From the NCBI RefSeq assembly GCF_023544715.1, contig NZ_JAMJEZ010000001.1, positions 62,001-126,000 on the forward strand: 64,000 nt of DNA. The letters run 5' to 3'. Positions 19,088-29,263 of the stretch are shown one piece after another. Positions within the stretch are counted from its first letter, which is position 1. Each line of letters starts with the position of its first letter. Source of the stretch: Pseudomonas eutrophicaquae. Lineage in GTDB: Bacteria > Pseudomonadota > Gammaproteobacteria > Pseudomonadales > Pseudomonadaceae. The position numbers and the translations under genes are program-made. Below the pieces are notes generated by a model. The model saw only the letters and a list, made by a program, of their open reading frames with translations. It had not been told where the DNA came from and did not search any database.

Positions 19088-21317
19088 GCGCCAAGGCAGC
19101 CCCAAGCCGCTGATCGGCCGGCTGGTGGTGGTCGGGCTGGGCCTGATCGGCGGCTCCTTTGCCCGCGGTCTGCGTGAGCGCGGGGTGTGTCGCGAGGTGG
19201 TCGGCGTCGATCTGGATGCCGAGTCGCGGCGCCTGGCCGTGCAGCTGGGGGTAGTCGATCGCAGCGAGGCGGATCTGGCCAGTGCCTGTGTCGGTGCCGA
19301 GGTGATCATGCTGGCGGTGCCGCTGCTGGCCATGGAACGGGTGCTGGGCCAGCTGGCGGCGCTGGATCTGCAGGATGCGATTCTCACCGACGCCGGCAGT
19401 GCCAAGGGCAGCATCGTGCGGGTGGCCCGGGCGGTGCTGGGCGAGCGGATCAGGCATTTCGTGCCCGGACACCCGATTGCCGGCTCCGAACAGAGCGGGG
19501 TCGAGGCCGCCAATGCCAGCCTCTATCGCCGGCACAAGGTGATCCTCACCCCGCTGGCCGAGACCGATGCGGGCGCGCTGGCCACGGTGGATCGGCTGTG
19601 GCAGGCGCTGGGCGCGGATGTCGAGCACATGGCGGTCGAGCACCATGACGAGGTGCTGGCCGCGACCAGCCATCTGCCGCACCTGCTGGCCTTCGGGCTG
19701 GTTGATTCGCTGGCCCACCAGAGCGACAACCTCGACATCTTCCGCTACGCCGCGGGCGGTTTTCGCGACTTCACCCGCATTGCCGGTAGTGATCCGGTGA
19801 TGTGGCACGACATCTTCCTGGCCAACCGCGAGGCGGTGCTGCGGATTCTTGATCGCTTCCAGGGCGATCTGGATCAGCTGCGCCGCGCCGTCGCCGGGGG
19901 CGACGGGCATCATCTGCTCGGTGTGTTTACCCGTGCCCGGGTGGCCCGCGAGCATTTCAGCAAAATCCTGGCCCGCCGGGCCTATGTGGACGCCATGCAT
20001 TCCAACGACCTGATCTTCCTCGCCCAGCCGGGCGGCAGCCTGAGCGGACGTATCCGCGTTCCGGGCGACAAATCCATTTCCCACCGCTCGATCATGCTCG
20101 GCTCGCTGGCCGAGGGCGTGACCGAGGTGGAGGGTTTCCTCGAGGGTGAGGATGCGCTGGCCACCATCCAGGCGTTCCGCGACATGGGCGTGGTGATCGA
20201 AGGTCCGCACCATGGCCGGGTGACCGTGCACGGCGTCGGCCTGCATGGCCTCAAGGCGCCGGTTGGCCCGCTGTACATGGGCAACTCCGGCACCTCGATG
20301 CGCCTGCTTTCGGGCCTGCTGGCAGCGCAGCCGTTCGACACCGTGCTGACCGGCGATGCCTCGCTGTCCAAGCGGCCGATGAATCGCGTGGCCAAGCCGC
20401 TGCGCGAGATGGGCGCGGTGATCGAGACCGGTCCGGAAGGCCGTCCGCCGCTGAACATCAAGGGCGGCCAGGCGCTGACCGGCATGCACTACGAGATGCC
20501 GATGGCCAGTGCCCAGGTCAAATCCTGCCTGTTGCTGGCCGGTCTATATGCCGCTGGCCAGACCTCGGTGACCGAGCCTGCGCCGACCCGTGATCACACC
20601 GAGCGCATGCTGCAGGGCTTTGGCTACCCGGTGCAGGTCGAGGGCGCGACGGCGACTGTCGAGAGCGGTCACCGCCTCTCGGCGACCCGTATTGAGGTGC
20701 CGGCGGACATCTCCTCGGCGGCCTTCTTCCTGGTCGCGGCGAGCATTGCCGAGGGCTCGGAGCTGGTGCTCGAGCATGTCGGCATCAACCCGACCCGTAC
20801 CGGCGTGATCGACATCCTCAAGCTGATGGGGGGCGATATCAGCCTGGAAAATCAGCGCGTGGTCGGCGGCGAGCCGGTGGCTGATATCCGCGTGCGTTCG
20901 GCCAAGCTCAAAGGCATCGAGATCCCCGAAACGCTGGTACCGCTGGCGATCGACGAGTTCCCGGTGCTGTTCGTCGCCGCGGCCTGTGCCGAAGGGCGCA
21001 CGGTGCTGCGCGGTGCCGAGGAGCTGCGGGTCAAGGAATCGGATCGCATCCAGGTGATGGCCGATGGCCTGATCGCCTGCGGCGTCAAGGCCGAGCCGAC
21101 CCCGGATGGCATCATCATCGACGGTGGCCCGATCGGCGGTGGCGAAGTCTGGGCGCATGGCGATCACCGGATTGCCATGTCCTTCAGCATTGCCTCACTG
21201 CGCGCCAGTGCGCCGATCCGCATCCACGACTGCGCCAACGTCGCCACTTCCTTCCCCAACTTCCTCGACCTCTGTGCACAGGTCGGGGTGCGGGTCGCGC
21301 GGGAAGGGCAGGCATGA
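19080..21317 (+). CDS. tyrA-aroA: Fused prephenate dehydrogenase and 3-phosphoshikimate 1-carboxyvinyltransferase (TyrA-AroA)
   Basis: 745 residues from GTG 19080, which lies inside the end of hisC. Residues about 10-295 are prephenate (cyclohexadienyl) dehydrogenase: NAD motif G-L-G-L-I-G-G-S, the H-P-I-A-G-S-E catalytic segment, and S-H-L-P-H-L-L-A. Residues about 310-740 are class I EPSP synthase: [17 protein letters not shown], and the substrate arginine in K-E-S-D-R-I. It thus joins the common-pathway step before chorismate with the tyrosine branch in one chain. This fusion is known in Pseudomonas and relatives. The gene overlaps cmk by 4 nt (ATGA). Confidence 0.95.
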   Translation: MTERQGSPKPLIGRLVVVGLGLIGGSFARGLRERGVCREVVGVDLDAESRRLAVQLGVVDRSEADLASACVGAEVIMLAVPLLAMERVLGQLAALDLQDAILTDAGSAKGSIVRVARAVLGERIRHFVPGHPIAGSEQSGVEAANASLYRRHKVILTPLAETDAGALATVDRLWQALGADVEHMAVEHHDEVLAATSHLPHLLAFGLVDSLAHQSDNLDIFRYAAGGFRDFTRIAGSDPVMWHDIFLANREAVLRILDRFQGDLDQLRRAVAGGDGHHLLGVFTRARVAREHFSKILARRAYVDAMHSNDLIFLAQPGGSLSGRIRVPGDKSISHRSIMLGSLAEGVTEVEGFLEGEDALATIQAFRDMGVVIEGPHHGRVTVHGVGLHGLKAPVGPLYMGNSGTSMRLLSGLLAAQPFDTVLTGDASLSKRPMNRVAKPLREMGAVIETGPEGRPPLNIKGGQALTGMHYEMPMASAQVKSCLLLAGLYAAGQTSVTEPAPTRDHTERMLQGFGYPVQVEGATATVESGHRLSATRIEVPADISSAAFFLVAASIAEGSELVLEHVGINPTRTGVIDILKLMGGDISLENQRVVGGEPVADIRVRSAKLKGIEIPETLVPLAIDEFPVLFVAAACAEGRTVLRGAEELRVKESDRIQVMADGLIACGVKAEPTPDGIIIDGGPIGGGEVWAHGDHRIAMSFSIASLRASAPIRIHDCANVATSFPNFLDLCAQVGVRVAREGQA

Positions 21318-22003
21318 GCGAGGCCTGCGCGCTGATCACCATTGACGGGCCAAGCGGCTCCGGTAAGGGCACCGTGGCCAGCTTGCTGGCCCGTCAGCTG
21401 GGCTGGCACCTGCTGGACTCCGGTGCGCTGTACCGGTTGCTGGCCCTGGCAGCGCAGCGGCGCGGCATCTCCCTGGACGATGACGCGGCGCTCGGCACGC
21501 TGGGTGCCCAGCTGGACGTGCGTTTTGTCGCGGCCGAGGCTGGGCTGCATGGCCAGCGCATCCTGCTGGAGGGCGTGGAGGTCGGTGACGAGCTGCGCAC
21601 CGAGCAGGCCGGCGCCGGCGCCTCCCAGGTCGCGGCGCTGCCGGCGGTGCGCGCAGCGCTGCTGCAGCGTCAGCGCGATTTTCGCGTCGCGCCGGGGCTG
21701 ATCGCTGATGGCCGCGACATGGGTACCGTGGTATTTCCCGATGCGCCGCTGAAGGTTTTTCTCACCGCCAGCGCCGAGGAGCGTGCCCGTCGGCGCTACC
21801 TGCAGTTGAAGGACAAGGTGGCCGATGTTAACCTGCGCAGTCTGCTAGAAGAGATTCGTGAGCGCGATGCGCGTGACATGCATCGCGCTGTCGCTCCGCT
21901 GAAGCCGGCCGCCGATGCCGTACAGCTGGATTCCACGACGCTCTCGATCGAGCAGGTTCTGGAGCGCATCCTGACCGAAGCCGCCGCCCGCGGCCTGGTC
22001 TGA
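21314..22003 (+). CDS. cmk: Cytidylate kinase
   Basis: 229 residues; ATG 21314 overlaps the tyrA-aroA stop. It is a P-loop kinase with G-P-S-G-S-G-K-G-T near residue 12, the CMP-binding D-S-G-A-L-Y-R, the [12 protein letters not shown] motif and the lid arginines in [10 protein letters not shown]. It phosphorylates CMP and dCMP. It precedes rpsA as in most gammaproteobacteria. A 126-nt leader separates it from rpsA. Confidence 0.96.
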   Translation: MSEACALITIDGPSGSGKGTVASLLARQLGWHLLDSGALYRLLALAAQRRGISLDDDAALGTLGAQLDVRFVAAEAGLHGQRILLEGVEVGDELRTEQAGAGASQVAALPAVRAALLQRQRDFRVAPGLIADGRDMGTVVFPDAPLKVFLTASAEERARRRYLQLKDKVADVNLRSLLEEIRERDARDMHRAVAPLKPAADAVQLDSTTLSIEQVLERILTEAAARGLV

Positions 22004-22067
22004 GGCTCCAGCGAGCAGGCGGGAAACCAGTCCACTTCCCGCACTGACTCCTTTCAATACAACAAAC

Positions 22068-22088
22068 CCGTACCGACTGGTGGTACGG
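22068..22088 (+). promoter_or_regulatory. Hairpin in the rpsA leader
   Basis: CCGTACC (22068-22074) pairs with GGTACGG (22082-22088) around a 7-nt loop, about 40 nt upstream of the rpsA start. The rpsA ribosome site is weak (only AGG before ATG 22130). In E. coli the rpsA translation-initiation region has hairpins, lacks a strong Shine-Dalgarno and is the site of S1 autorepression. A similar role here is an inference from position and structure. Confidence 0.4.
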
Positions 22089-22129
22089 ATCGGGCACGGT
22101 TGGCGTGTCCTTGATCAACAGGTATGAAC

Positions 22130-23806
22130 ATGAGCGAAAGCTTCGCAGAACTTTTTGAAGAAAGCCTGAAGTCCCTCGACATGCAGCCGGGTGCCATCAT
22201 CACCGGCATCGTGGTCGATATCGACGGTGACTGGGTGACCGTCCACGCCGGCCTCAAGTCCGAGGGTGTCATCCCGGTCGAGCAGTTCTACAACGAGCAG
22301 GGCGAACTGACCATCAAGGTCGGTGACGAAGTGCACGTTGCTCTGGACGCGGTGGAAGACGGCTTCGGCGAGACCAAGCTGTCCCGCGAGAAGGCCAAGC
22401 GCGCCGAATCCTGGATCGTTCTGGAAGCTGCGTTCGCTGCCGAGGAAGTGGTCAAGGGCATCATCAACGGCAAGGTCAAAGGTGGCTTCACCGTCGACAT
22501 CAACGGCATCCGCGCGTTCCTGCCGGGTTCGCTGGTCGACGTCCGTCCGGTGCGCGATACCGCTCACCTGGAAGGCAAAGAGCTGGAGTTCAAGGTCATC
22601 AAGCTCGACCAGAAGCGCAACAACGTTGTCGTTTCCCGTCGCAGCGTGCTGGAAGCCGAGAACAGCGCCGAGCGCGAAGCCCTGCTGGAATCCCTGCAGG
22701 AAGGCCAGCAGGTCAAAGGTATCGTCAAGAACCTCACCGACTACGGTGCGTTCGTTGACTTGGGCGGCGTCGATGGTCTGCTGCACATCACCGACATGGC
22801 CTGGAAGCGCATCAAGCATCCGTCCGAGATCGTCAATGTTGGCGACGAGATCGATGTCAAGGTGCTGAAGTTCGACCGTGAGCGCAACCGCGTCTCCCTG
22901 GGTCTCAAGCAGCTGGGTGAAGATCCGTGGGTCGCCATCAAGGCGCGCTATCCGGAAGGCACCCGCGTGCAGGCCCGCGTCACCAACCTCACCGACTACG
23001 GCTGCTTCGCCGAGCTGGAAGAGGGTGTGGAAGGCCTGGTACACGTCTCCGAAATGGACTGGACCAACAAGAACATCCACCCGTCGAAGGTCGTCAATGT
23101 CGGCGACGAAGTGGAAGTCATGGTGCTGGACATCGACGAGGAGCGTCGCCGCATCTCCCTCGGCATCAAGCAGTGCAAGCCGAACCCGTGGGAAGAGTTC
23201 TCCGGTCAGTTCAACAAGGGCGACCGCATCTCCGGCACCATCAAGTCGATCACCGATTTCGGTATCTTCATTGGTCTGGACGGCGGTATCGACGGTCTGG
23301 TTCACCTGTCCGACATTTCCTGGAACGAAGCCGGCGAAGAAGCCGTGCGTCGCTTCAAGAAGGGCGACGAGCTGGAAACCGTCATCCTGTCGGTCGATCC
23401 GGAGCGTGAGCGCATCTCCCTCGGCATCAAGCAGCTGGAAGACGATCCGTTCTCCAGCTATGCCAACCTGAACGAGAAGGGCGCCATCGTCCGCGGTATC
23501 GTCAAGGAAGTCGACGCCAAGGGCGCCGTCATCACCCTGGCGACCGAAGTCGAAGGTCAGCTCAAGGCCTCGGAAATCAGTCGCGACCGCATCGAAGATG
23601 CCCGCAACGTGCTGAAAGAAGGCGACGAAGTCGAAGCCAAGATCATCAGCGTGGACCGCAAGTCCCGCGTGATCGGCCTGTCGATCAAGTCCAAGGACGT
23701 CGATGACGAGAAGGAAGCCATGTCGGCCCTGCGCAAGCAGGACGTCAGCGCTGGCCCGACCACCATCGGTGACCTGATCAAGGCTCAGATGAGCAACCAG
23801 AACTGA
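22130..23806 (+). CDS. rpsA: 30S ribosomal protein S1
   Basis: 558 residues from ATG 22130 (M-S-E-S-F-A-E-L-F), the usual pseudomonad N-terminus. An ATG at 22124 leaves no room for a ribosome site. There are six S1 OB-fold repeats; the G-x-V and D-Y-G-A-F-V-D-L / D-Y-G-C-F-A-E-L / D-F-G-I-F-I-G-L cores of repeats 3-5 are easy to see. S1 binds mRNA on the small subunit and promotes initiation on structured leaders. Codon use is more restricted than in its neighbours, as expected for a highly expressed gene. A strong terminator follows. Confidence 0.98.
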   Translation: MSESFAELFEESLKSLDMQPGAIITGIVVDIDGDWVTVHAGLKSEGVIPVEQFYNEQGELTIKVGDEVHVALDAVEDGFGETKLSREKAKRAESWIVLEAAFAAEEVVKGIINGKVKGGFTVDINGIRAFLPGSLVDVRPVRDTAHLEGKELEFKVIKLDQKRNNVVVSRRSVLEAENSAEREALLESLQEGQQVKGIVKNLTDYGAFVDLGGVDGLLHITDMAWKRIKHPSEIVNVGDEIDVKVLKFDRERNRVSLGLKQLGEDPWVAIKARYPEGTRVQARVTNLTDYGCFAELEEGVEGLVHVSEMDWTNKNIHPSKVVNVGDEVEVMVLDIDEERRRISLGIKQCKPNPWEEFSGQFNKGDRISGTIKSITDFGIFIGLDGGIDGLVHLSDISWNEAGEEAVRRFKKGDELETVILSVDPERERISLGIKQLEDDPFSSYANLNEKGAIVRGIVKEVDAKGAVITLATEVEGQLKASEISRDRIEDARNVLKEGDEVEAKIISVDRKSRVIGLSIKSKDVDDEKEAMSALRKQDVSAGPTTIGDLIKAQMSNQN

Positions 23807-23822
23807 GTTCTGGCTTGATCTG

Positions 23823-23850
23823 AAAAAGGGCGACTTCGGTCGCCCTTTTT
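23823..23850 (+). terminator. Intrinsic terminator of rpsA
   Basis: AAAAAGGGCGAC, loop TTCG, GTCGCCCTTTTT: a 12-bp perfect stem with a UUCG tetraloop ending in T5, 17 nt after the rpsA stop. The symmetric A and T runs would let it act on both strands. Confidence 0.93.
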
Positions 23851-23908
23851 CGTGCCCGCAGCCATTTGCCCGCTATCATGGCCGCCCCGATCGTCACAGG
23901 TGATTGCC

Positions 23909-24223
23909 ATGAGCGAACACACGCCCCTTTACCTCAAGCTGCTGGGTGAAACCGCCACCCTGTCCTGGCCGGAGCTGCAGCCGTTCTTTGCCCGCGGCAA
24001 TGTGCTCTGCGTCGCCGACAGTCTGGATCTGATCGCGGTGGCCGAGGCGTTTGCCGAGGATCGTCGTGAGCAGGTCAGCTACTGGCTGAACAGCGGCGAG
24101 GTGCGGCGCATGGCGGTGGAGGATGCTCAGACCTTCGAGCAGCAGGCGCCCCGGCTGTGGGCGGTGGTCGTTGCGCCCTGGGTGCTGGTGCAGCAGCGTG
24201 ACACGCCGCCGACGATGCACTGA
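23909..24223 (+). CDS. DUF2288 family small protein
   Basis: 104 residues from ATG 23909. The sequence resembles DUF2288 proteins of pseudomonads: a start like P-L-Y-L-K-L-L-G-E-T, a conserved W-P-E-L-Q-P-F-F-A-R-G, a D-L-I-A-V-A-E-A-F-A-E-D segment and the end W-A-V-V-V-A-P-W-V-L-V-Q. No catalytic motif, signal peptide or membrane helix is visible; it is probably a small cytoplasmic alpha/beta protein of unknown role. It stands alone between the rpsA terminator and glxR. Confidence 0.75.
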   Translation: MSEHTPLYLKLLGETATLSWPELQPFFARGNVLCVADSLDLIAVAEAFAEDRREQVSYWLNSGEVRRMAVEDAQTFEQQAPRLWAVVVAPWVLVQQRDTPPTMH

Positions 24224-24286
24224 AAAACACCCCTCGCGGGCACCTGCCCTGGTTAGGCGCCTGCTCTGATTCTCCCTGGAGTGAGC

Positions 24287-25177
24287 ATGTCTTCCCTGCC
24301 TTCTCTGGCCTTTGCCGGTATCGGCCTGATGGGCCTGCCGATGTGTCACCGCCTGCTGGCGGCCGGTTACCCCTTGAGCGTCTGGAATCGTAGCCCGGAC
24401 AAATGCGCACCGCTGCAGGCCGCCGGTGCACGCGTGGTGGCAACCCCTGCGCAGCTGTGCGAACAGGCTGAAATCATTCTGCTGTGCCTGGCCGATACCA
24501 CCGCCGTGCGTGAGGTGGTCTTTGCCGCCGAGGGCATCGCTCAGTGCGCTCGTCCGTCACAGTTGCTGGTGGATCTGTCCAGCAGTGATCCCGCAGCTAC
24601 CCGCGACATGGCGGCTGAGCTGCAGGCCCGCTGCGGCATGCAGTGGGTGGATGCGCCGGTCTCCGGCGGCACGCCCGGTGCCGAGGCCGGGACGTTGAGC
24701 ATCATGGCCGGCGGGCCGATGGAAGCGATCGAGCGGCTGCGACCGATTCTCGCCGCGCTGGGTCAGCGCCTGACGCGGATGGGCGAGGTGGGTAGCGGGC
24801 AGGTGACCAAGGTCTGCAATCAGATGCTCGTCGCCTGCAATGCGCTGGTGATCGCCGAGGTGGTGGCACTGGCCGAGCGCGCCGGGGTGGATGCCAGCCT
24901 GCTCGCTCCAGCGCTGAGCGGCGGTTTTGCTGATTCCAAGCCCCTGCAGATCCTCGCTCCGCAGATGGCCGAGCGGCGCTTCGAGCCGGTCAAGTGGCAT
25001 GTGCGTACCCTGCTCAAGGATCTGGAAACCGCGGTCAAGCTGGCCCGCGAGCAGCAGAGCGCTGCGCCGCTCAGCGGCCTGGCCGCGCAGCTGATGCGCC
25101 TGCACGGTGGTCTGGGCAATCTGGAGCGCGATCCGGCCACCCTGATCGAGCTGTACCGTGCGGAGCCTCCGGTATGA
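24287..25177 (+). CDS. glxR: 2-hydroxy-3-oxopropionate (tartronate semialdehyde) reductase-like dehydrogenase
   Basis: 296 residues from ATG 24287, with GGAG 6 nt upstream; a GTG at 24281 is less likely. It belongs to the beta-hydroxyacid dehydrogenase family: dinucleotide motif G-I-G-L-M-G-L-P-M, substrate motif D-A-P-V-S-G-G-T-P-G-A, and the catalytic lysine in G-Q-V-T-K-V-C-N-Q. The substrate could be tartronate semialdehyde or 3-hydroxyisobutyrate. The 4-nt overlap with hyi, which interconverts hydroxypyruvate and tartronate semialdehyde, favours the glyoxylate-pathway reductase. No glyoxylate carboligase gene is adjacent. Confidence 0.78.
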   Translation: MSSLPSLAFAGIGLMGLPMCHRLLAAGYPLSVWNRSPDKCAPLQAAGARVVATPAQLCEQAEIILLCLADTTAVREVVFAAEGIAQCARPSQLLVDLSSSDPAATRDMAAELQARCGMQWVDAPVSGGTPGAEAGTLSIMAGGPMEAIERLRPILAALGQRLTRMGEVGSGQVTKVCNQMLVACNALVIAEVVALAERAGVDASLLAPALSGGFADSKPLQILAPQMAERRFEPVKWHVRTLLKDLETAVKLAREQQSAAPLSGLAAQLMRLHGGLGNLERDPATLIELYRAEPPV

Positions 25178-25968
25178 AACTGGCCGCCAATCTGAGCCTG
25201 CTGTTCACCGAGCAGCCCCTGATCGAGCGCGTGGCCGCGGCGGCGGCCGCCGGGTTCGAGGCGGTGGAAATCCAGTTTCCCTACGAGCTACCCGCCACCC
25301 AGCTGCAGGCGGCGCTGCAGGCGGCGGGTCTGCCGCTGCTCTTGATCAATCTGCCGGCCGCGGATCTGCTGGAGGGTGGCCCGGGGCTGGCGGCGCTGCC
25401 GCCGCGCCAGGCCGAATTTGATCGTGCCCTGGAGCAGGCACTGGCCTACGCTGCCATCGTCCGGCCGCGTGCGGTCAATGTGCTGGCCGGCCGCCTGGTC
25501 GAGGGGGTGAGTCGTGAGGTGGCCGAGGCCTGTCTGGTGCGCAACCTGCGCCGCTGCGCCGAGGCATTTGCCCCGCTGGGGGTCCGCGTGCTGGTCGAGG
25601 CAATCAATCCGCTGGACATGCCGGGATTCCTGATCACCACCCCCGCGCAGCAGCGTGCGCTGATCGTGGCGGTCGGGCATGAGAACCTGGCCGCGCAGCT
25701 GGATCTCTATCACATGGCCCGTCAGGGGTTCGACAGCGTGGACTGCATCGCCCAGCTGGCCGGGCATATCGGGCATGTGCAGTTTGCCGACTGCCCGGGG
25801 CGTGGCGCGCCGGGCAGTGGTGCGCTGGATTTTGCCGCTGCGCTGCGGGCGCTGCGCATGCACGGTTACAGCGGCGCGCTGGCCGCCGAGTATCGGCCGG
25901 GCGAGGCCGGCACTGCGGCCAGTCTGGGCTGGCTGGCCGACTGGCGCGAGTGCCTGCCCGGGCACTGA
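25174..25968 (+). CDS. hyi: Hydroxypyruvate isomerase
   Basis: 264 residues from ATG 25174, overlapping the glxR stop by 4 nt. It is a TIM-barrel of the xylose isomerase-like/Hyi family: M-K-L-A-A-N-L-S-L-L-F at the start, V-E-A-I-N-P-L-D-M-P-G, L-D-L-Y-H-M and a C-terminal A-A-E-Y-R-P that carry metal and substrate ligands. It converts hydroxypyruvate to tartronate semialdehyde, which the glxR product can reduce to glycerate. Length is typical (about 260). It is convergent with rapA. Confidence 0.85.
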   Translation: MKLAANLSLLFTEQPLIERVAAAAAAGFEAVEIQFPYELPATQLQAALQAAGLPLLLINLPAADLLEGGPGLAALPPRQAEFDRALEQALAYAAIVRPRAVNVLAGRLVEGVSREVAEACLVRNLRRCAEAFAPLGVRVLVEAINPLDMPGFLITTPAQQRALIVAVGHENLAAQLDLYHMARQGFDSVDCIAQLAGHIGHVQFADCPGRGAPGSGALDFAAALRALRMHGYSGALAAEYRPGEAGTAASLGWLADWRECLPGH

Positions 25969-25980
25969 AGGCGCGGTGAG

Positions 25981-26012
25981 TGCCCTGTCCGGGCGTCGCC
26001 GCCGGCAGGGCA
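25981..26012. terminator. Hairpin between convergent hyi and rapA
   Basis: TGCCCTG-T-CCGG pairs with CCGG-CAGGGCA (one bulged T), an 11-bp GC-rich stem in the 52-nt gap between the two stops. There is no T run on either side, so it is at best a weak or factor-assisted bidirectional terminator. Confidence 0.4.
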
Positions 26013-26020
26013 GGGATGGC

Positions 26021-28858
26021 TCAGCCGGCGACCAGCACGCGGATTGCCTCAAGGCGCAGCGCAGCCTTGTCGAGCAGCGCCAGGCCCTGTTCGCGCTGCT
26101 CACGCAGGGCCTGCAGCTCGCTTTCCCGCACGCTGGGGTTGACGGCGCGCAGCGCCTCCAGGCGCGCCAGTTCCTCATCCAGCTCAGCGCCAAAGCGTTG
26201 CACCGCCTCGGCCACCCGCGCGGCGTGGCGCGGCAGTACCTTGTCCTGACCGACCGCGATCTGCTTGGTCAATACCTCGCGCTGGGCCTGCACGAACTTA
26301 CTGGCGCTGGCGCGCGGTACGCCTTCGAGCTGGTCGTTGAGGGTGTCGAAGCTGACCTTGGCCGCCAGATCGTTGCCATTGGCATCCAGCAGGCAGCGCA
26401 GCACGACCGGCGGCAAGTAGCGGCCGAGCTGCAGGGCTCGCGGCGCGACCACCTCGCTGACAAATAGCAGCTCCAGCAGCACGGTGCCGGGCTTTAGGGC
26501 CTTGTTCTTGATCAGCGCCACCGAGGTGTTGCCCATTGAGCCGGACAGCACCAGATCCATGCCGCCCTGCACCATCGGATGTTCCCAGGTGAGGAACTGA
26601 ATGTCCTCGCGGGCCAGCGCCAGCTCACGGTCATAGGTGATGGTCACGCCTTCGTCATCACCGAGCGGGAAGCCGGCATCGAGCATCTTCTCGCCCGGCC
26701 GCAGGATCAGCGCATTGTCCGAGTGATCCTCGCTGTGGATGCCAAAGGCATCGAGCAGCCGCTCCATGTAGATCGGCAGCGCAAACTGATCATCCTGTTC
26801 GAGAATCGCCTCGACCAGTGCCTCGCCTTCACCGGCGCCGCCGGAGTTGAGCTCCAGCAGGCGGTCACGGCCGCTGTGCAGCTCCGCTTCCAGGACCTGG
26901 CGGGCCTGGCAGCCTTCCTCCAGCAGCGTCTGCCAGGCGGCGGGCTGCGGGTGATCGAGCTGGGCCAGCAGGCGCGCGCCAAAGCGCTGCTGCAGGCTGT
27001 TGCCGGTCGGGCAGGTGGCGAGGAAGGCGTTGAGCGCCTGGTGATACCACTGGAACAGGTGCGCCTGCGCACCGTCCTGCAGATAGGGCACATGCAGCTG
27101 AATGGCATGGCGCTGGCCGATACGGTCCAGACGGCCGATCCGCTGCTCGAGAAGGTCCGGATGGGCCGGCAGGTCGAACAGCACCAGGTGATGGGCGAAC
27201 TGGAAGTTGCGCCCCTCCGAGCCGATTTCCGAGCAGATCAGCACCTGGGCGCCGAACTCCTCGTCGGCAAAATAGGCCGCCGCCCGGTCACGCTCGAGGA
27301 TGCTCATGCCCTCATGGAACACCGTGGCTGGCGTGCCGGCGCGCACGCGCAGCGCTTCTTCCAGGTCCAGCGCCGTTTCGGCATGGGCGCAGATCACCAG
27401 CACCTTGCTCTTCTTGAGCATCTTCAGGGTGTCGATCAGCCATTCGACCCGCGGATCGAAGCGCCACCAGTGCTCGGCTTCCGCGTCCTCACCGTTCTGG
27501 TAGGCGACTTCCGGGTACAGCTCGCTGGCATGGCCGGCGGCCGCATACGCTGCCGGCATGGCCAGCGGGTAGGGGTGCAGCTCGCGCTGCGGGAAGCCCG
27601 CCACCGCCGCGCGGGTGTTGCGAAACAGCACACGGCCGGTGCCGTGGCGATCGAGCAGCTCGCGGATCAGCCGCGCGCGAGCCTCGGCATCGCCGCTGTC
27701 CACCGCGCCGAGCAGGGCATCCCCTGCGGCCCCGAGGAAGCGCTGAATCGCCTCGCGGGACGGGGCAGACAGGCAACCCTGATCCAGCAGCTCCTGCACG
27801 GCCGCTGCCACCGGCTGGTACTGGGCACTTTCGGCGCGGAAGGCTTCAAGATCGTGGAAGCGGTCAGGATCGAGCAGGCGCAGGCGCGCAAAGTGGCTCT
27901 CAAGGCCCAGCTGTTCGGGGGTGGCGGTCAGCAGCAGCACGCCGGGAATCTGCGCGGCCAGCGCCTCGACCAGCTGGTACTCATCGCTGGCCCGCTCGGG
28001 GTGCCAGACCAGGTGATGCGCCTCATCGACGATCAAAAGGTCCCAGTCGGCTTCAAGCGCCGCCTGGCAGGCGCGCGGATCCTCCTGCAGCCAGTCGAGG
28101 GCCACCAGTGCCAGCTGGCTGTCCTCGAAGGGATTGCTGGCATCGCTTTCCAGAAAGCGCTCGGCATCGAACAGGGTGACTTCCAGATTGAAGCGGCGGC
28201 GCATCTCCACCAGCCACTGGTGCTGCAGGTTTTCCGGCACCAGGATCAGCGCCCGGCTGGCCCGCCCACCCAGCAGCTGGCGATGCAGGATCAGACCGGC
28301 CTCGATAGTTTTGCCCAGGCCGACTTCATCGGCCAGCAGGACGCGCGGGCTGGCCCGGTCGGCCACCTCCCGGGCGATGTGCAGCTGGTGGGCGATCGGC
28401 TGGGCGCGCGCGCCGGCCAGTCCCCACAGCGGCGCCTGCAACAGCTGCGAGCGGTGCATCAGGGTATGATAGCGCAGGGCGAACCAGCTGCGCGGGTCGA
28501 TCTGCCCGGCAAACAGGCGATCGCTGGCGAGGCGGAACTGGATGAAGTTGGACAGCTGGGTTTCCGGCAGCAGGTGGCTGACGCTGTGGCTGTCGATGCC
28601 GTGATAGACCAGCAGGCCGTCGATGTCCTCGACGCTCTGCACGGTTATCTTCCAGCCTTCAAAGTGGGTGATTTCATCACCAGGGGCAAAGCGCACGCGG
28701 GTCAGGGGGGCATTGCGCAGGGCGTACTGGCGGGTATCGCCGGTGGCCGGGTAGAGCACCGTGAGCAGGCGGCCATCCTGGGCGAGGATGGTGCCAAGGC
28801 CGAGCTCAGCCTCGCTGTCGCTGATCCAGCGTTGTCCCGGTTGATACTGCTGCGCCAT
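26021..28858 (-). CDS. rapA: RNA polymerase-associated ATP-dependent remodeller RapA
   Basis: 945 residues from ATG 28858 with GGGAGA 7 nt upstream; the open frame continues upstream without credible coding sequence. Two N-terminal Tudor-like domains (about 1-110) precede the SWI2/SNF2 ATPase: motif I D-E-V-G-L-G-K-T near 180 and the motif II D-E-A-H box near 280. Helicase lobe 2 holds [11 protein letters not shown] and the arginine motif [13 protein letters not shown]-terminal spacer/RapA_C region follows. It recycles stalled RNA polymerase. Length is close to the E. coli protein (968). Confidence 0.95.
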   Translation of the reverse strand: MAQQYQPGQRWISDSEAELGLGTILAQDGRLLTVLYPATGDTRQYALRNAPLTRVRFAPGDEITHFEGWKITVQSVEDIDGLLVYHGIDSHSVSHLLPETQLSNFIQFRLASDRLFAGQIDPRSWFALRYHTLMHRSQLLQAPLWGLAGARAQPIAHQLHIAREVADRASPRVLLADEVGLGKTIEAGLILHRQLLGGRASRALILVPENLQHQWLVEMRRRFNLEVTLFDAERFLESDASNPFEDSQLALVALDWLQEDPRACQAALEADWDLLIVDEAHHLVWHPERASDEYQLVEALAAQIPGVLLLTATPEQLGLESHFARLRLLDPDRFHDLEAFRAESAQYQPVAAAVQELLDQGCLSAPSREAIQRFLGAAGDALLGAVDSGDAEARARLIRELLDRHGTGRVLFRNTRAAVAGFPQRELHPYPLAMPAAYAAAGHASELYPEVAYQNGEDAEAEHWWRFDPRVEWLIDTLKMLKKSKVLVICAHAETALDLEEALRVRAGTPATVFHEGMSILERDRAAAYFADEEFGAQVLICSEIGSEGRNFQFAHHLVLFDLPAHPDLLEQRIGRLDRIGQRHAIQLHVPYLQDGAQAHLFQWYHQALNAFLATCPTGNSLQQRFGARLLAQLDHPQPAAWQTLLEEGCQARQVLEAELHSGRDRLLELNSGGAGEGEALVEAILEQDDQFALPIYMERLLDAFGIHSEDHSDNALILRPGEKMLDAGFPLGDDEGVTITYDRELALAREDIQFLTWEHPMVQGGMDLVLSGSMGNTSVALIKNKALKPGTVLLELLFVSEVVAPRALQLGRYLPPVVLRCLLDANGNDLAAKVSFDTLNDQLEGVPRASASKFVQAQREVLTKQIAVGQDKVLPRHAARVAEAVQRFGAELDEELARLEALRAVNPSVRESELQALREQREQGLALLDKAALRLEAIRVLVAG

Positions 28859-29003
28859 GCCTGTCTCCCGCCATGAAAATGAGCGCGTATGGTAACGGAT
28901 CCGCCCAGTCCGACCCAAGGCAGTGACGCGGCCGCAGGCTTTGCAGGGGCGTGGCCTGTTGGCATCATGGCCGCATCCTTCGACCTGCTGGGAGCCTGCC
29001 CCG

Positions 29004-29156
29004 ATGAGCCATGACACCCCGATCGATTTTGGCGCCGAGCGCGAGCGGCGCATCCATGACCTGCATGAGCGCCGTCTGCAGGAGATGCGCCAGGCGTTCG
29101 AGCAGGCCCTGCCGCTCTCCGCCAAGCCGGCCCGCCGCGGCAGGAAGAAGCGCTGA
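29004..29156 (+). CDS. Small basic hypothetical protein, 50 residues
   Basis: ATG 29004 begins [12 protein letters not shown] and is preceded by GGGAG 13 nt upstream. The product is a highly charged helix ([17 protein letters not shown]) ending in a basic tail P-A-R-R-G-R-K-K-R. It has no signal peptide or membrane segment. I do not recognise a named family; the helix and basic tail would fit a nucleic-acid- or ribosome-associated protein, but that is a guess. It is divergent from rapA and 28 nt upstream of the Anr box. Confidence 0.55.
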   Translation: MSHDTPIDFGAERERRIHDLHERRLQEMRQAFEQALPLSAKPARRGRKKR

Positions 29157-29183
29157 GGCGTCGCCTGGCAAGGCAGCGATTCG

Positions 29184-29197
29184 TTGATCAGGATCAA
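29184..29197 (+). promoter_or_regulatory. Perfect Anr/FNR box
   Basis: TTGAT-CAGG-ATCAA matches the FNR-family consensus TTGAT-N4-ATCAA at all ten defined bases. Its centre is 29190.5. A -10-like TAATCT lies at 29219-29224, so a start near 29231-29232 would place the box at -41.5, the classic class II activator position. It therefore probably drives the downstream 38-residue membrane protein gene under low oxygen. Confidence 0.85.
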
Positions 29198-29218
29198 TGG
29201 ATGCCGGTGGGAATCGGC

Positions 29219-29224
29219 TAATCT
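29219..29224 (+). promoter_or_regulatory. -10 hexamer of the Anr-dependent promoter
   Basis: TAATCT lies 21 nt after the Anr box. Its spacing fits a class II FNR-type promoter in which the box replaces the -35 element. Confidence 0.6.
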
Positions 29225-29263
29225 GACTCTCAGTTCCGGTCAACGACCCGCAGGGGGTGCAGC

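Noticed and set aside
26579..28876. 765-codon plus-strand frame opposite rapA
   Set aside because: RapA helicase motifs are complete on the minus strand; the plus-strand product has no motif.
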